Part shown: piece by piece, positions 1 to 8,835 of the stretch
How the letters are laid out: each line of letters starts with the position of its first letter
How positions within the stretch are numbered: the first letter of the stretch is position 1
The notes under the pieces: generated by a model
Seen by the model: only the letters and a program-made list of their open reading frames with translations
The model's database searches: none
Told to the model about the DNA's origin: nothing
NCBI GenBank assembly: GCA_021827205.1
Contig: JAKAWV010000006.1
Coordinates: 71,896-135,895, forward strand
From: Pseudomonadota bacterium
Lineage (GTDB): Bacteria > Pseudomonadota > Gammaproteobacteria > Xanthomonadales > Rhodanobacteraceae
DNA length: 64,000 bases
Direction of reading: 5' to 3'
Translations under genes and position numbers: made by a program

Positions 1-2538
1 AGCGGCACGATCCCGAATGCGTTCACGCTCGGCTTCGCCGCGGGCGCGTCGGGCGTGGCCCTGCGTGGCCTCAACGTGGGCTCCACCCTGGTGCTGATCG
101 ATGGCCAGCGCACCGCGCCCTACGCGCTGGATGACGACGGCCAGCGCTCGTTCACCGATCTCAACTCGATTCCGCTGAACGCGGTGGCGCGCATCGAGGT
201 ACTGAAGGCCAGCGCCTCATCGATCTACGGTTCCGCGGCCATCGGCGGCGTGGTCAACGTGATCATGCGCCGCACCTACCACGGCGCGGAAGCCAGCGGC
301 GAGGTGGGCACCTCGCAGCACGGCGGCGGCGCCATGACCACGGCCAGTTTCATGGCCGGCACCGGCAGCCTGCAGCGCGACGGCCACAACGAGTACATCG
401 ATGTCGAGTACTCGAGGACCAATCCGATCTACAACCGCCAGCGCGGTTTCCCGTTCAACACCACGAACCTGTCCTCGATCGGCGGCTTCAACGGCATCGG
501 CGGCCAGCCGTTCCTGAACTCGGGCTCGATCTATGGCTCGGTGGCGCCGGCCACGCTGGGCACGGCGGGCAATCTGCTGACTGGTCAGCAGATCCCGGGG
601 AGCCTGGTGCAACCGCTGCGCCCCTGCGGACCGGGTTCGACCCCGACCACGACCGCGGGGGTCGGAAGTTACTGCACGCAGAACTTCACGTCCCAGTACA
701 ACGAGGTCGCGCCGCAGCAGAAGCGCTACGCCATCGATGGCCGCGTGAGCTTCAAGATCAACAGCGACACCACCGGCTATGTCAACGCCAGCTACGTGCA
801 GGTGCAGACCATCTCCACCACGGCGCCGTCGCAGATCCAGATCAGCACCCCGGTCAACTTCGGTGCGGTCGCCCTGCCGCCCACCCTGCTCAATGGCCAG
901 CCCAACCCCAACGACCCGTACGCGGCGCAGGGCCAGTACGCGTTGCTCAACTACGCCTTCGGCGACCTGCCGGGCTTCGGCAGCTTCAACTACACCAACC
1001 ACAACATGCGCCTGGTGGCCGATCTGCACGGCTACTTCGACAGTTGGCGCTACAACGCGGCGGCGGTGATCAATCACACCTACCTGACCGAGAACAACTA
1101 CGGCTTCCTCAACATCCCGACGTTGATGAACGATATCCAGACCGGCGCCTACAGCTTTGTCAATCCGGCCTCCAACAGCCCGGCGGTGCTGGCGGCGTTG
1201 TCGCCTGCCATCAGCAACACGGCCACCACCGACCTGCAGGAGTTCTCGCTGACCGCCTCGCATCATCTGTGGCGTCTGCCCGGCGGGCGCAGCGAGCTGG
1301 CCCTGGGCGGCAGCGTGCGCCACGAGTCGCAGTACGAGCCGCAGTTGAACCCGGGTAACAACGCGCTGGGCCTGGGCAACACCCAGATCATCGGCTCGCA
1401 CGATGTCGGATCGCTGTACGGCGAGTTCCAGGCGCCGCTGCTGAAGTCGCTGGAGGCCGATATCTCGGGCCGCTTCAGCGACTACTCGGATTTCGGCACC
1501 AATTTCTCCCCGTCCGCGGGCTTCAAGTGGCAGCCGTTCAAGTACATTGCCTTCCGCGGCACCTTCGCCAAGGGTTTCCGCGCGCCCAGCTTCGCCGAGA
1601 ACGGCTCCAGCCAGACCACCGGCTTCGTCAACGAGCAGGTGCCGGCCAACTTCGCGGCGCTGCACGGCAACGACGCCTATACGCAACCCTATGCGATAGC
1701 GTTGCTGAGCACGGCCAACCCGAACATCAAGCCGGAGACCTCGACCAGCTACACCCTGGGCACGGTCGTGCAGCCGCTGCCCAACCTGAGTGCCGCGATC
1801 GATTACTACGATATCAAGGTCAACAACATCATCACTGCCGGCAATGTGTCGGTGCCCTTGAACGCGTATTTCGCCGGCCAGCCGATTCCGCCCGGTTACA
1901 TCATGCAGTTCGACAACCCCGATCCGCTTTTTCCGAGCGCGCCCTTGCGTCCGATCCTGGTCGGAGCGCCCTACATCAACGCCAATTCGCTGCTGACCAA
2001 GGGCGTCGATGTGGATCTGCGCGGCCGCTTCCACTTCGCCGACAACCTGGAGTGGATCAGCGAGTTCACCGCCACCGACATCCTGACCTGGAAGAAGAAC
2101 TTCGGTCAGGGCAACCTGCAGTTCGTCGGCACCCAGGGGCCGTACATCCTGTCCTCGGGCGCGGGTACGCCGAAGTGGCGCGCATCGTGGTCCAACACCC
2201 TGACCGATGGCAAGTGGTCGGCCACCGCGTCGGTCTACTATGTCAGCGGCCTGTACATGAGCGCGCCGGATTACACCGGCAACGAAGCGTGCATTTCCCA
2301 GGGTCCGAACGGGAACCTTCCGGCCAATTGCAGGGTACCCTCGTTCACCTACGTCGATCTCAACGGCAGCTACCACCTGACCCACAACATCGACATCTTC
2401 GGTGGCATCGAGAACCTGTTCGACCGCAGCCCGGGTTTCGATCCGCTCGATTACGCGGGTGTGAACTACAACCCCACCTACCAGCAGCCAGGCATCATCG
2501 GGCGTTATTTCCAGATGGGTGTGCGCGTGAGGATGTGA
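1..2538 (+). CDS. TonB-dependent outer membrane receptor (5' truncated by window edge)
   Basis: The frame is open from base 1, so the true start, signal peptide and TonB box lie outside the window; 845 residues are visible. The N-terminal part is the plug domain: the stretches ALRGLNVGSTLVLIDGQR and IEVLKASASSIYGSAAIGG, followed by GGVVNVIM, are the classical plug signatures. The remainder is a 22-strand-type beta-barrel rich in aromatic residues and NxxNxxY repeats, with the usual late signature YVDLNGSYHLTHNIDIFGG and IENLFDRSPG near the C-terminus. Such receptors import siderophores, cobalamin or oligosaccharides using TonB/ExbBD energy. The family resemblance is to the large oligomer-type receptors of Xanthomonadales, and the substrate cannot be told. 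The last residue is Met after VRVR rather than the usual aromatic. A good terminator follows 50 bases downstream. Confidence 0.93.
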   Translation, partial: SGTIPNAFTLGFAAGASGVALRGLNVGSTLVLIDGQRTAPYALDDDGQRSFTDLNSIPLNAVARIEVLKASASSIYGSAAIGGVVNVIMRRTYHGAEASGEVGTSQHGGGAMTTASFMAGTGSLQRDGHNEYIDVEYSRTNPIYNRQRGFPFNTTNLSSIGGFNGIGGQPFLNSGSIYGSVAPATLGTAGNLLTGQQIPGSLVQPLRPCGPGSTPTTTAGVGSYCTQNFTSQYNEVAPQQKRYAIDGRVSFKINSDTTGYVNASYVQVQTISTTAPSQIQISTPVNFGAVALPPTLLNGQPNPNDPYAAQGQYALLNYAFGDLPGFGSFNYTNHNMRLVADLHGYFDSWRYNAAAVINHTYLTENNYGFLNIPTLMNDIQTGAYSFVNPASNSPAVLAALSPAISNTATTDLQEFSLTASHHLWRLPGGRSELALGGSVRHESQYEPQLNPGNNALGLGNTQIIGSHDVGSLYGEFQAPLLKSLEADISGRFSDYSDFGTNFSPSAGFKWQPFKYIAFRGTFAKGFRAPSFAENGSSQTTGFVNEQVPANFAALHGNDAYTQPYAIALLSTANPNIKPETSTSYTLGTVVQPLPNLSAAIDYYDIKVNNIITAGNVSVPLNAYFAGQPIPPGYIMQFDNPDPLFPSAPLRPILVGAPYINANSLLTKGVDVDLRGRFHFADNLEWISEFTATDILTWKKNFGQGNLQFVGTQGPYILSSGAGTPKWRASWSNTLTDGKWSATASVYYVSGLYMSAPDYTGNEACISQGPNGNLPANCRVPSFTYVDLNGSYHLTHNIDIFGGIENLFDRSPGFDPLDYAGVNYNPTYQQPGIIGRYFQMGVRVRM

Positions 2539-2588
2539 GCGCGGGCGGGTAATCACCGCAACGCGAGTTTCCAAAGTGGTGTCACTTC

Positions 2589-2616
2589 AGCGCCGGCGCA
2601 AGCCGGCGCTTTTTTT
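2589..2616 (+). terminator. Rho-independent terminator after the TonB-dependent receptor
   Basis: A 9-bp perfect stem (AGCGCCGGC / GCCGGCGCT) with a 4-base GCAA loop is followed directly by seven T residues. It ends the receptor transcript. Confidence 0.85.
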
Positions 2617-2655
2617 CCCAACGGATGGACTTGAGTCGATGCTTGCCGCGTGCCC

Positions 2656-2705
2656 GCGGCACCATGCGGCACCATGCGGCACGCTCGATCAGCACGCTCG
2701 ATCAG
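2656..2705. repeat. Two short tandem repeats upstream of the LOG gene
   Basis: A 10-base unit (GCGGCACCAT) is present two and a half times at 2656-2680. Next to it a 13-base unit (CACGCTCGATCAG) is present twice at 2680-2705. They fill the leader of the next gene and could be slippage products; no regulatory role can be read from them. Confidence 0.7.
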
Positions 2706-2795
2706 ATTACGCAGCGCGTGAGCTTGCGCGCCGATCGGGTTGCACGCCTGCGCTGCGCGCGCCAAGCTCAAGGATCGTCCACGCGGGAATCAATC

Positions 2796-3473
2796 ATGCG
2801 GGTGTGTGTGTATTGCGCTTCCAGCGACGCGGCGCCGGCCGGGTTTCGCGTCGCTGCACGGCGCCTGGGCGAACTACTGGCCGAGAGCGGCTGCACGGTG
2901 GTGTACGGCGGTGGTTCGTCCGGCTCGATGGGCGCGCTGGCGGCCGGTGCGCTGGCGCGCGGCGGCGAAGTCATCGGCGTGTTGCCGCGCTTCATGGCTG
3001 ATCTGGAGTGGGGCTGGCCGGGCAAGACGCACGCCGCGCCGCTGGATGCGCAGGGGCTGCGCATGGATCAGGGCAGCACCGGCTGGCGCGCCGGCCCGGG
3101 CACGGTGGCCGGCGGCAATGGCACCTTCAACATGCAGTACGTCGAGGACATGCGCGAGCGCAAGCATCGCCTGCTGGCCGATTCCGATGCCGTGGTCGCG
3201 CTGCCCGGCGGCTGCGGCACGCTGGAGGAATTGTTCGAGGCGATCACGCTCAAGCGTCTCGGCCTGTACTTCAAACCCATCGTGCTGCTCGACACCGATG
3301 GCCTGTTCGCGCCACTGACGGCGTATCTCGAACGGCTCATCGATGCGCGCTTCATGAACCCCGAACACGCGGCAATGTGGCAGCGCGTGGCCACGCCCGA
3401 GGACGTGCTGCCGGCGATCCGCGCCACGCCCGACTGGCGCAGCGACGCGCGCGCCCGTGCAGTGCCGCGCTGA
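2796..3473 (+). CDS. LOG family protein (TIGR00730; nucleotide 5'-monophosphate phosphoribohydrolase type)
   Basis: 225 residues from ATG 2796. An in-frame upstream extension to 2625 is open but has no family resemblance. LOG proteins have a Rossmann fold and release the base from cytokinin-riboside or other nucleoside monophosphates. The sequence shows the N-terminal VCVYCASSDAAP, the phosphate loop GGGSSGSMG, MRERKH and the diagnostic ALPGGCGTLEELFE motif. Between VLPRF and MRERK there are about 54 residues, where family members usually have about 21; the extra Gly-rich piece (around residues 75-110) is unusual. The physiological substrate in bacteria is often not a hormone, so the functional call is to family only. 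Confidence 0.85.
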   Translation: MRVCVYCASSDAAPAGFRVAARRLGELLAESGCTVVYGGGSSGSMGALAAGALARGGEVIGVLPRFMADLEWGWPGKTHAAPLDAQGLRMDQGSTGWRAGPGTVAGGNGTFNMQYVEDMRERKHRLLADSDAVVALPGGCGTLEELFEAITLKRLGLYFKPIVLLDTDGLFAPLTAYLERLIDARFMNPEHAAMWQRVATPEDVLPAIRATPDWRSDARARAVPR

Positions 3474-3618
3474 ACGCTTGCAAAGCAGCGCCCACGCCCC
3501 ATATCGCCACTCGAATTCGCGCTGCAGTTCCTGTGCCCCTCTCCCGGCGGGAAAGGTAAGTCCACGCGGATCGCGACATTGATCCGTCTTTTCATGCCCG
3601 ACCGTTCGAGGCCGCACC

Positions 3619-4986
3619 ATGTCCATTCCCAGCATCGCGCCCGACACCGTGATCGCCGACGAGCGCGCGCTGGTCGAATATCTGGCGTCCGGCGAAAAGC
3701 CGCGCGCCGACTGGCGCATCGGCACCGAGCACGAGAAGTTCGGGTTTTATCTGGATGATCTGAGACCGCCGCCGTATGCGGGCACGCGCGGCATCCGCGC
3801 GCTGCTCGAAGCTATCGCCGCGCGCCATGGTTGGGACATCATCCGTGAGGGCGAGCAGCCGGTGGCGCTGCTGCGCGAAGCCGCCTCGATCACGCTGGAG
3901 CCGGCCGGACAATTGGAGCTTTCCGGAGCGCCGCTTGCCGATATCCACGAAACTTGCCGCGAGGTCAACGAGCATCTGGAGGAAGTGCGCGGCATCGCCG
4001 AACCCATGGGCCTGGGTTTTCTCGGCATGGGCTTCCAGCCCAAGTGGCGCCGCGACGAGATGCCGTGGATGCCCAAGGGCCGCTACGCGATCATGCGCCG
4101 CTACATGCCGCTCAAGGGCGGGCTGGGCCTGGACATGATGACGCGCACCTGCACCGTGCAGGTGAATCTGGATTTCGCCTCCGAAGCGGATATGGTGAAG
4201 AAATTCCGCGTCGCGCTGGCGCTGCAGCCCGTCGCCACCGCGCTGTTCGCCGACTCGCCGTTCACCGAGGGCAAGCCCAACGGGTTCCTGTCCTATCGCT
4301 CGCACGTCTGGACCGACACCGATCCCGACCGCACCGGCATGCTCGACTTCGTGTTCGAGGACGGCTTCGGTTACGAGCGCTACGTCGACTACCTGCTCGA
4401 TATGCCGATGTACTTCAGCTACCGCGACGGGCGTTACATCGACCTGGCCGGGCAGAGCTTCCGCGATTTTCTCGCCGGCAAGCTGCCCGGCTTGCCCGGC
4501 GCGCTGCCCACGCTGCGCGATTTCGCCGATCACCTGACCACGGCCTTCCCCGAGGTGCGGCTGAAGAAATATCTGGAGATGCGCGGTGCCGACGGCGGCC
4601 CGTGGAATCGCCTGTGCGCGCTGCCCGCGTTCTGGGTGGGCTTGCTGTACGACGATGCCGCGCTGGATGCCGCCTGGGATCTGGTCAAGGATTTCAGCAT
4701 CGCCGAGCGCCATGCGCTGCGCGACGGCGTGCCGCGGCATGCGCTGAAGCTGCCGTTGCGCAAGGCCACGGTGCGCGAACTGGCGCTGCAGGCGCTCAAG
4801 ATCGCGCAGGCCGGTCTGGCCCGGCGCGCGCGCCGCAACAGCAACGGTGCCGACGAAGCGCACTTCCTCGAACCGCTGATCGAATTCGCGCTGGCCAACC
4901 AGACCCCGGCCGAACGCAAGCTAGAGATGTTCCACGGCGCCTGGCACGGCAGTGTCGATCCGCTGTTTCGCGAGTTCGCCTACTGA
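3619..4986 (+). CDS. gshA: Glutamate-cysteine ligase, plant/proteobacterial type
   Basis: 455 residues. It catalyses ATP-dependent joining of L-glutamate and L-cysteine to gamma-glutamylcysteine, the first step of glutathione synthesis in the cytoplasm. It belongs to the GCS2-like family found in plants, alphaproteobacteria and xanthomonads, and is unrelated to the E. coli type. Visible signatures are [11 protein letters not shown] near residue 40, [14 protein letters not shown] near 95, [34 protein letters not shown], and [16 protein letters not shown]. The length fits the family. The ATG at 3619 is the first start in frame; 145 bases separate it from the LOG gene, so it may have its own promoter. 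The gene runs alone, towards the convergent ketosynthase gene. Confidence 0.93.
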   Translation: MSIPSIAPDTVIADERALVEYLASGEKPRADWRIGTEHEKFGFYLDDLRPPPYAGTRGIRALLEAIAARHGWDIIREGEQPVALLREAASITLEPAGQLELSGAPLADIHETCREVNEHLEEVRGIAEPMGLGFLGMGFQPKWRRDEMPWMPKGRYAIMRRYMPLKGGLGLDMMTRTCTVQVNLDFASEADMVKKFRVALALQPVATALFADSPFTEGKPNGFLSYRSHVWTDTDPDRTGMLDFVFEDGFGYERYVDYLLDMPMYFSYRDGRYIDLAGQSFRDFLAGKLPGLPGALPTLRDFADHLTTAFPEVRLKKYLEMRGADGGPWNRLCALPAFWVGLLYDDAALDAAWDLVKDFSIAERHALRDGVPRHALKLPLRKATVRELALQALKIAQAGLARRARRNSNGADEAHFLEPLIEFALANQTPAERKLEMFHGAWHGSVDPLFREFAY

Positions 4987-5013
4987 GCGCGGCGCGGTCG
5001 CGCGCGATGTGAA

Positions 5014-6249
5014 TCAACCCACGCGCTTCAGCGCCAGCACCGCGTTGAGGCCGCCGAAGGCGAACGAATTGCTGAGCGCGGCATCGATATGCTGCTGGCG
5101 TGCGGTGTTGGGTACGTAGTCGAGATCGCAGGCGGGATCGGGATCGATGAAATTGACCGTGGGCGGGATCACGCCCGCGCGCAGCGCGCCGATCGTGGCC
5201 ACCAGCTCCAGCGCACCGGCCGCGCCCAGCGCGTGGCCGTGCATGGACTTGGTCGAGCTCACCGCCAGCATGCGTGCATGTTCGCCGAATACGACGTGGA
5301 TGGCCTGGGTCTCGGTGGGGTCGTTGGCCGGCGTACCGGTGCCGTGGGCGTTGATGTAGCCGATGTCCTGCGGCGCGAGGCCGGCATCGACCAGCGCATT
5401 GCGCATGGCACTGGCGGCGCCTTCGACCTTGGGGAACACGATGTCGCCGGCATCCGCGCTCATGCCGGCACCGGCGAACTCGGCGAGGATGCTGGCGCCG
5501 CGCGCGCGCGCGTGCTCGTATTCCTCCAGCACGAACACCGCCGCGCCTTCGCCGAGCACCAGACCGCGGCGCTGTTTGCAGAATGGCCGGCAGGTGTCGT
5601 CGGAAAGCACGCGCATGGCTTCCCAGGCGCGCAGCGAGCCCAGCGACAGGCTCGCCTCGGTGCCGCCAGCGAGCATGATGTCGGCCTGGCCAGCGCGGAT
5701 CGTGCCCAGCGCCTGCGCCAGCGCATGGTTGCTGGAGGCGCAGGCGCTGGATACCGCGAACGCCGGGCCGGTGAGTCCGAATTCCATGCTGATCTGGCTG
5801 GCCGGCGCGTTGTACATCGCACGCACGATGGTCAGCGGATGCAGACGCGGATTGCCTTCGGCATACAGGCGTCGCGAGGCTGCGTCATGGGTCTGTTCGC
5901 CGCCGGCGCCGGTGCCGATGACGCAGCCTGCGCGCGCGCCCAAACCACTGGCACGGAATTCCAGGCCGGCCTGGGCAATGGCCTCGCGCGCGGCCACCAG
6001 CGCGAACTGGCTGACGCGATCGAGCAGGACCAGGCGCTTTTCGTCGAAGTGCTGTAGCGGGTCGAAATCGCGCACCTCGGCGGCGTTGCCGGCGCGCAGG
6101 CTTTCGCGTGGTCCCAACTGCAGTGGCGTGATCGCACAGCGCCCAGCCGCGAGCGCATCCCACGTGTCTGCTGCATTCAGTCCGAGCGGTGTGACCGCGC
6201 CCTGGCCGGTGATGGCGACCCTGCGTACGTGTCTCGGCACGTGTCTCAA
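5014..6249 (-). CDS. Beta-ketoacyl-ACP synthase II-like (FabF family)
   Basis: 411 residues. A condensing enzyme that extends an acyl chain on ACP with malonyl-ACP. The catalytic triad is visible: Cys in AVSSACASSNHA (about residue 168), His in INAHGTGTPAND, and His in TKSMHGHALGAAGALE; the C-terminal NSFAFGGLNAVL closes the fold. Its ATG overlaps the stop of the ACP gene by 4 bases (ATGA), so the two are translationally coupled and probably work as a dedicated pair. This separates it from a housekeeping fabF, which normally sits with fabD/fabG/acpP. It could serve a specialised fatty acid, lipid tail or polyene; the window shows no further pathway genes except the adjacent hydrolase. Confidence 0.85.
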   Translation of the reverse strand: MRHVPRHVRRVAITGQGAVTPLGLNAADTWDALAAGRCAITPLQLGPRESLRAGNAAEVRDFDPLQHFDEKRLVLLDRVSQFALVAAREAIAQAGLEFRASGLGARAGCVIGTGAGGEQTHDAASRRLYAEGNPRLHPLTIVRAMYNAPASQISMEFGLTGPAFAVSSACASSNHALAQALGTIRAGQADIMLAGGTEASLSLGSLRAWEAMRVLSDDTCRPFCKQRRGLVLGEGAAVFVLEEYEHARARGASILAEFAGAGMSADAGDIVFPKVEGAASAMRNALVDAGLAPQDIGYINAHGTGTPANDPTETQAIHVVFGEHARMLAVSSTKSMHGHALGAAGALELVATIGALRAGVIPPTVNFIDPDPACDLDYVPNTARQQHIDAALSNSFAFGGLNAVLALKRVG

Positions 6250-6518
6250 CCGTTGCCGGATGGCGGCGCGGCTGCCTGCGCGGCGAGCAGTTTCTGCACG
6301 GTATCGACCAGACCCTTGACCGATTCGGTGTCGAAATCGGGGTCGCGATCAGGCATGGTGACCTTGAAGCGGTCCTCGATCTCGAACAGGATCTGCACCG
6401 CGTCCAGCGACTGGATTTCGAGATCCTTGAGCGTCGACTCGAGCGTGATCTTGCCGCGGTCGATGTTCGCTTCCTTGGCGATGATGTCGAAGATGGTGTC
6501 GGCGACGTTGTCGCTCAT
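6246..6518 (-). CDS. Acyl carrier protein (dedicated, non-housekeeping)
   Basis: 90 residues, with ATG at 6518. It carries acyl chains on a 4'-phosphopantetheine arm attached to Ser in LEIQSLDAVQILFEIED. The canonical DSL motif is QSL here, with Gln replacing Asp before the modified Ser. Helix I (VADTIFDIIAKEANID) and the acidic helix II are typical of ACPs. The C-terminal tail (AAQAAAPPSGNG) is an extension beyond the usual 78-80 residues. It lies directly upstream of and overlaps the ketosynthase gene, which argues for a private carrier. Confidence 0.88.
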   Translation of the reverse strand: MSDNVADTIFDIIAKEANIDRGKITLESTLKDLEIQSLDAVQILFEIEDRFKVTMPDRDPDFDTESVKGLVDTVQKLLAAQAAAPPSGNG

Positions 6519-6700
6519 GAGACGAATACTCCTGACCGGGTGCCCGGCGGGTTGCCGGGATTACCCTAAAGCATACCGGAGCGCATGGCTTGCGAGCGAT
6601 TCGAGAGGCTGCGACGGGCGCCGGACAGGACCACCACAAGCAGCATGCAAACCGTGGCAAGGCGCGCGATTCTAGTACAACGCCGCTTTGCACAACGCCG

Positions 6701-7573
6701 CTAATCGGCACCGACGGCGCGCAAGTGCTGCCGCACCAAAGACGTGTCGGGCTTGGCGTGCGCGTTGCGCAGCAGGCGCTGGAAGAAATGCGCCGAGCCC
6801 TCGATGACACGCTCGCGCTCACCATCCAGGGTGACCATGTGGTAGCTCTCGGGCAGTTCCAGCAATTCGCTGGGTCCGGCGAGTTCGTCCATCACCAGGT
6901 GCGCGTTGCGCAGGCTGGCCACGTCGTCCTCGGTGGCGTGCACCACCAGCGCGGGGGTGTGGATCTGCGGCAGATGCGCGCGCACATGCCGTGCCAGGCG
7001 ATACAGCTCGGCCAGCGCGGGCCACGGATTGCCAGGCAGGCCGGCGGCGCTGGAATCGTCGCCAAACATGGCGCCGACGATGCGATTGCGCATGCGCTCA
7101 TCGCGCAGGCCATAAGGAAAAACCTCGGTGAAGCGGCGCTTGCGGCCGATACCCAGCGGCACCATCCACGGCAGCAGGAAGGAGAACTTGGCGATGGTCG
7201 GCACCGCCCAGCCGTCGTAGCGGAACGTGGTGCTGTACAGCGCCATGCCGTGCACCGTTTCGGGTTGTTCCAGCACGTAGTTCAGCGCCAGCAGTGCACC
7301 CATCGAAAGCCCGCCGACGAACAGCTTGTCCACCTGCGTGCCCAGCTTGGCGGCAGCTTCGCGCACGCTGGCGGCCCAGTCGCGCCAACCGGTGGCGAGC
7401 AGATCCTCGAAGCTACCGCAGTGCCCGGCCAGTTGCATCGCGTACACCGTGTAGCCGCGGCGGTTGAGGCCCTTGGCCACGAAACGCATCTCCGCCGGGG
7501 TGCCGGTGAGGCCGTGGATGAGCAGAACGCCGTGGCGTCCGCCGGGCAGCAAATAGTCGACTTGTTTGGGCAT
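6701..7573 (-). CDS. Alpha/beta hydrolase, carboxylesterase Est30-like
   Basis: 290 residues from ATG 7573. A longer frame to a TTG at 7645 exists but reads as non-homologous. The fold is seen from GVLLIHGLTGTPAEM (oxyanion loop), the nucleophile elbow GGLSMGALLALN, the acid in LVVHATEDDVAS and the catalytic His in ESYHMVTLDGER. This pattern matches small carboxylesterases and monoacylglycerol lipases that hydrolyse short to medium acyl esters in the cytoplasm. It lies 180 bases upstream of the ACP-ketosynthase pair on the same strand. An acyl-ester or thioester substrate from that pathway is possible but is inference. No obvious Shine-Dalgarno sequence precedes the ATG. Confidence 0.8.
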   Translation of the reverse strand: MPKQVDYLLPGGRHGVLLIHGLTGTPAEMRFVAKGLNRRGYTVYAMQLAGHCGSFEDLLATGWRDWAASVREAAAKLGTQVDKLFVGGLSMGALLALNYVLEQPETVHGMALYSTTFRYDGWAVPTIAKFSFLLPWMVPLGIGRKRRFTEVFPYGLRDERMRNRIVGAMFGDDSSAAGLPGNPWPALAELYRLARHVRAHLPQIHTPALVVHATEDDVASLRNAHLVMDELAGPSELLELPESYHMVTLDGERERVIEGSAHFFQRLLRNAHAKPDTSLVRQHLRAVGAD

Positions 7574-7678
7574 CGGGAGGGAAAGTTTTAGGGTGATCTT
7601 GCGGCTACTGTGCCATTGCGACCCTGACTGGAGCCGGGGACGCAATATTACGAAACCGCAAGACTCGATAAGACTAGT

Positions 7679-8023
7679 CTATCTGTCGCCGCCTGACTCG
7701 GCGCCTGCTTGGCTTGGACTCGCGGTGGTTGCAGGGGTTCCGTGACCCGCGCACGGTGCACCGGCGCAGTCGCGCGCCGCATGCCCAGCTTGCGCCGGCG
7801 CGCCGTGCAGCGCCGTGAGCGCGATCTCGAATCGTGCTGCATCCAGCCACGCCACGAACTCGACGACGAACGACAGCAGCCCCAGCCACGGCTTGCGTGC
7901 CATCGCGCGCCAGTGCGCCATGCCCTCGCCGCCACCGTGATTGGCGGCAGCCTTGAAGGTGAGCTGACCGCCAGTGTCGAACACCATCACGGTCAGCCGG
8001 GTGATGAAGGAGGCGAGCGTCAT
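7679..8023 (-). pseudogene. Remnant of an EamA/SMR-like (DMT) membrane transporter
   Basis: The first ~60 residues from ATG 8023 look like the start of a small drug/metabolite transporter: a membrane segment ending VFDTGGQLTFKAAA, then RKPWLGLLSFVVEFVAWL, as in one-domain DMT proteins. After VAWL the frame loses all membrane character and becomes an Ala/Gly/Pro-rich tail up to the stop. The expected second half with the remaining helices is absent. I read it as a frameshifted and truncated remnant. A short intact protein of unknown function is the alternative. Confidence 0.45.
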
Positions 8024-8157
8024 GCGGCGCGGCCGATGCAACGGGGCGCGCGAGTATGGCGCGCGCCCCGCGGCGGGTCGAGACTGCGCGGCGCTGCGGC
8101 GCCGCGCGCGATTTCAAAAAGCCCGGCACCTGGACGCGCCGCCGCGACAAGCGCGCA

Positions 8158-8702
8158 CGAGTAATACCCGGCCGGATAAAACACCACCTGGTTCCATTCC
8201 AGATCGACCAACCTGGACGTGGCCGAAACGCTTTGCCCGAATTCGCCAGCGCTGCCGGGCGAGGGAAACCGGAACTTCAGCTCGATCCGGCTGACGCCCT
8301 GCGGCACATCCGGATGCAGCGCGTACCTGTCGGTCAGATCGCGGCGTCAGGCGATGACGCTGGCCGTTGCCGGAGATTTCCACGCCGACCACGTTGGCCA
8401 GCGGACCGAGGGCGAATGCTCGCCGGGAATCCACTTCGGGCAGTACAGCGTCAGCGCGCGGGCCACACCGGAATGGTTTCGCGCACGCGAAAAATCCTGC
8501 GTGGCGCGTCGGTCAGGTCGACATGTAGCATCGGTGTGCCGCCGGGACCGGGCGACTGCGCGAGTCCGGGATAAGGCTGCACCGGGCCGGCATACTCGGT
8601 GCCCACGTCGGCCGGGGTTTGCGTTCGCGCGTGGACCGCCAGCGGCAGACTGGCGCCCAGCAGCACGGCGACAAGGATCTTTTGCAAGGACAAACGATTC
8701 AT
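8158..8702 (-). pseudogene. Frameshifted N-terminal remnant of an M61-family (glycyl aminopeptidase) metallopeptidase
   Basis: Pieces of one protein are spread over different reading frames in the right order. ATG 8702 opens a signal peptide (KILVAVLLGASLPLAVHA) followed by LHVDLTDAPRRIFRVRETI. A second frame continues with LTLYCPKWIPGEHSPS, a third with GPLANVVGVEISGNGQR, and a fourth with VSRIELKFRFPSPGSAGEFG and LVDLEWNQVVFYPAGYY. These are the successive N-terminal domain blocks of M61 peptidases. At least three frameshifts are needed. The roughly 400 residues that should follow, including the HExxH zinc site, are missing. The gene is therefore dead. Confidence 0.75.
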
Positions 8703-8835
8703 GGACAAGACTCCCGTGGCCAAGACCCATGCTCATGTTGCGCGACGTGGATCACGTTCGGGCGCAAGCCGGCGTCAACGATTGCAACGCAAGCAGGTCG
8801 CGGCCCGCAACTTGCTGCAATGGCCTCATTGCTGA

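Noticed and set aside
217..2574. 785-codon open frame on the minus strand within the TonB-dependent receptor gene
   Set aside because: It lies fully opposite a clear receptor; the translation is Arg/Val/Gly-rich with no family motifs. It is a high-GC antisense shadow.
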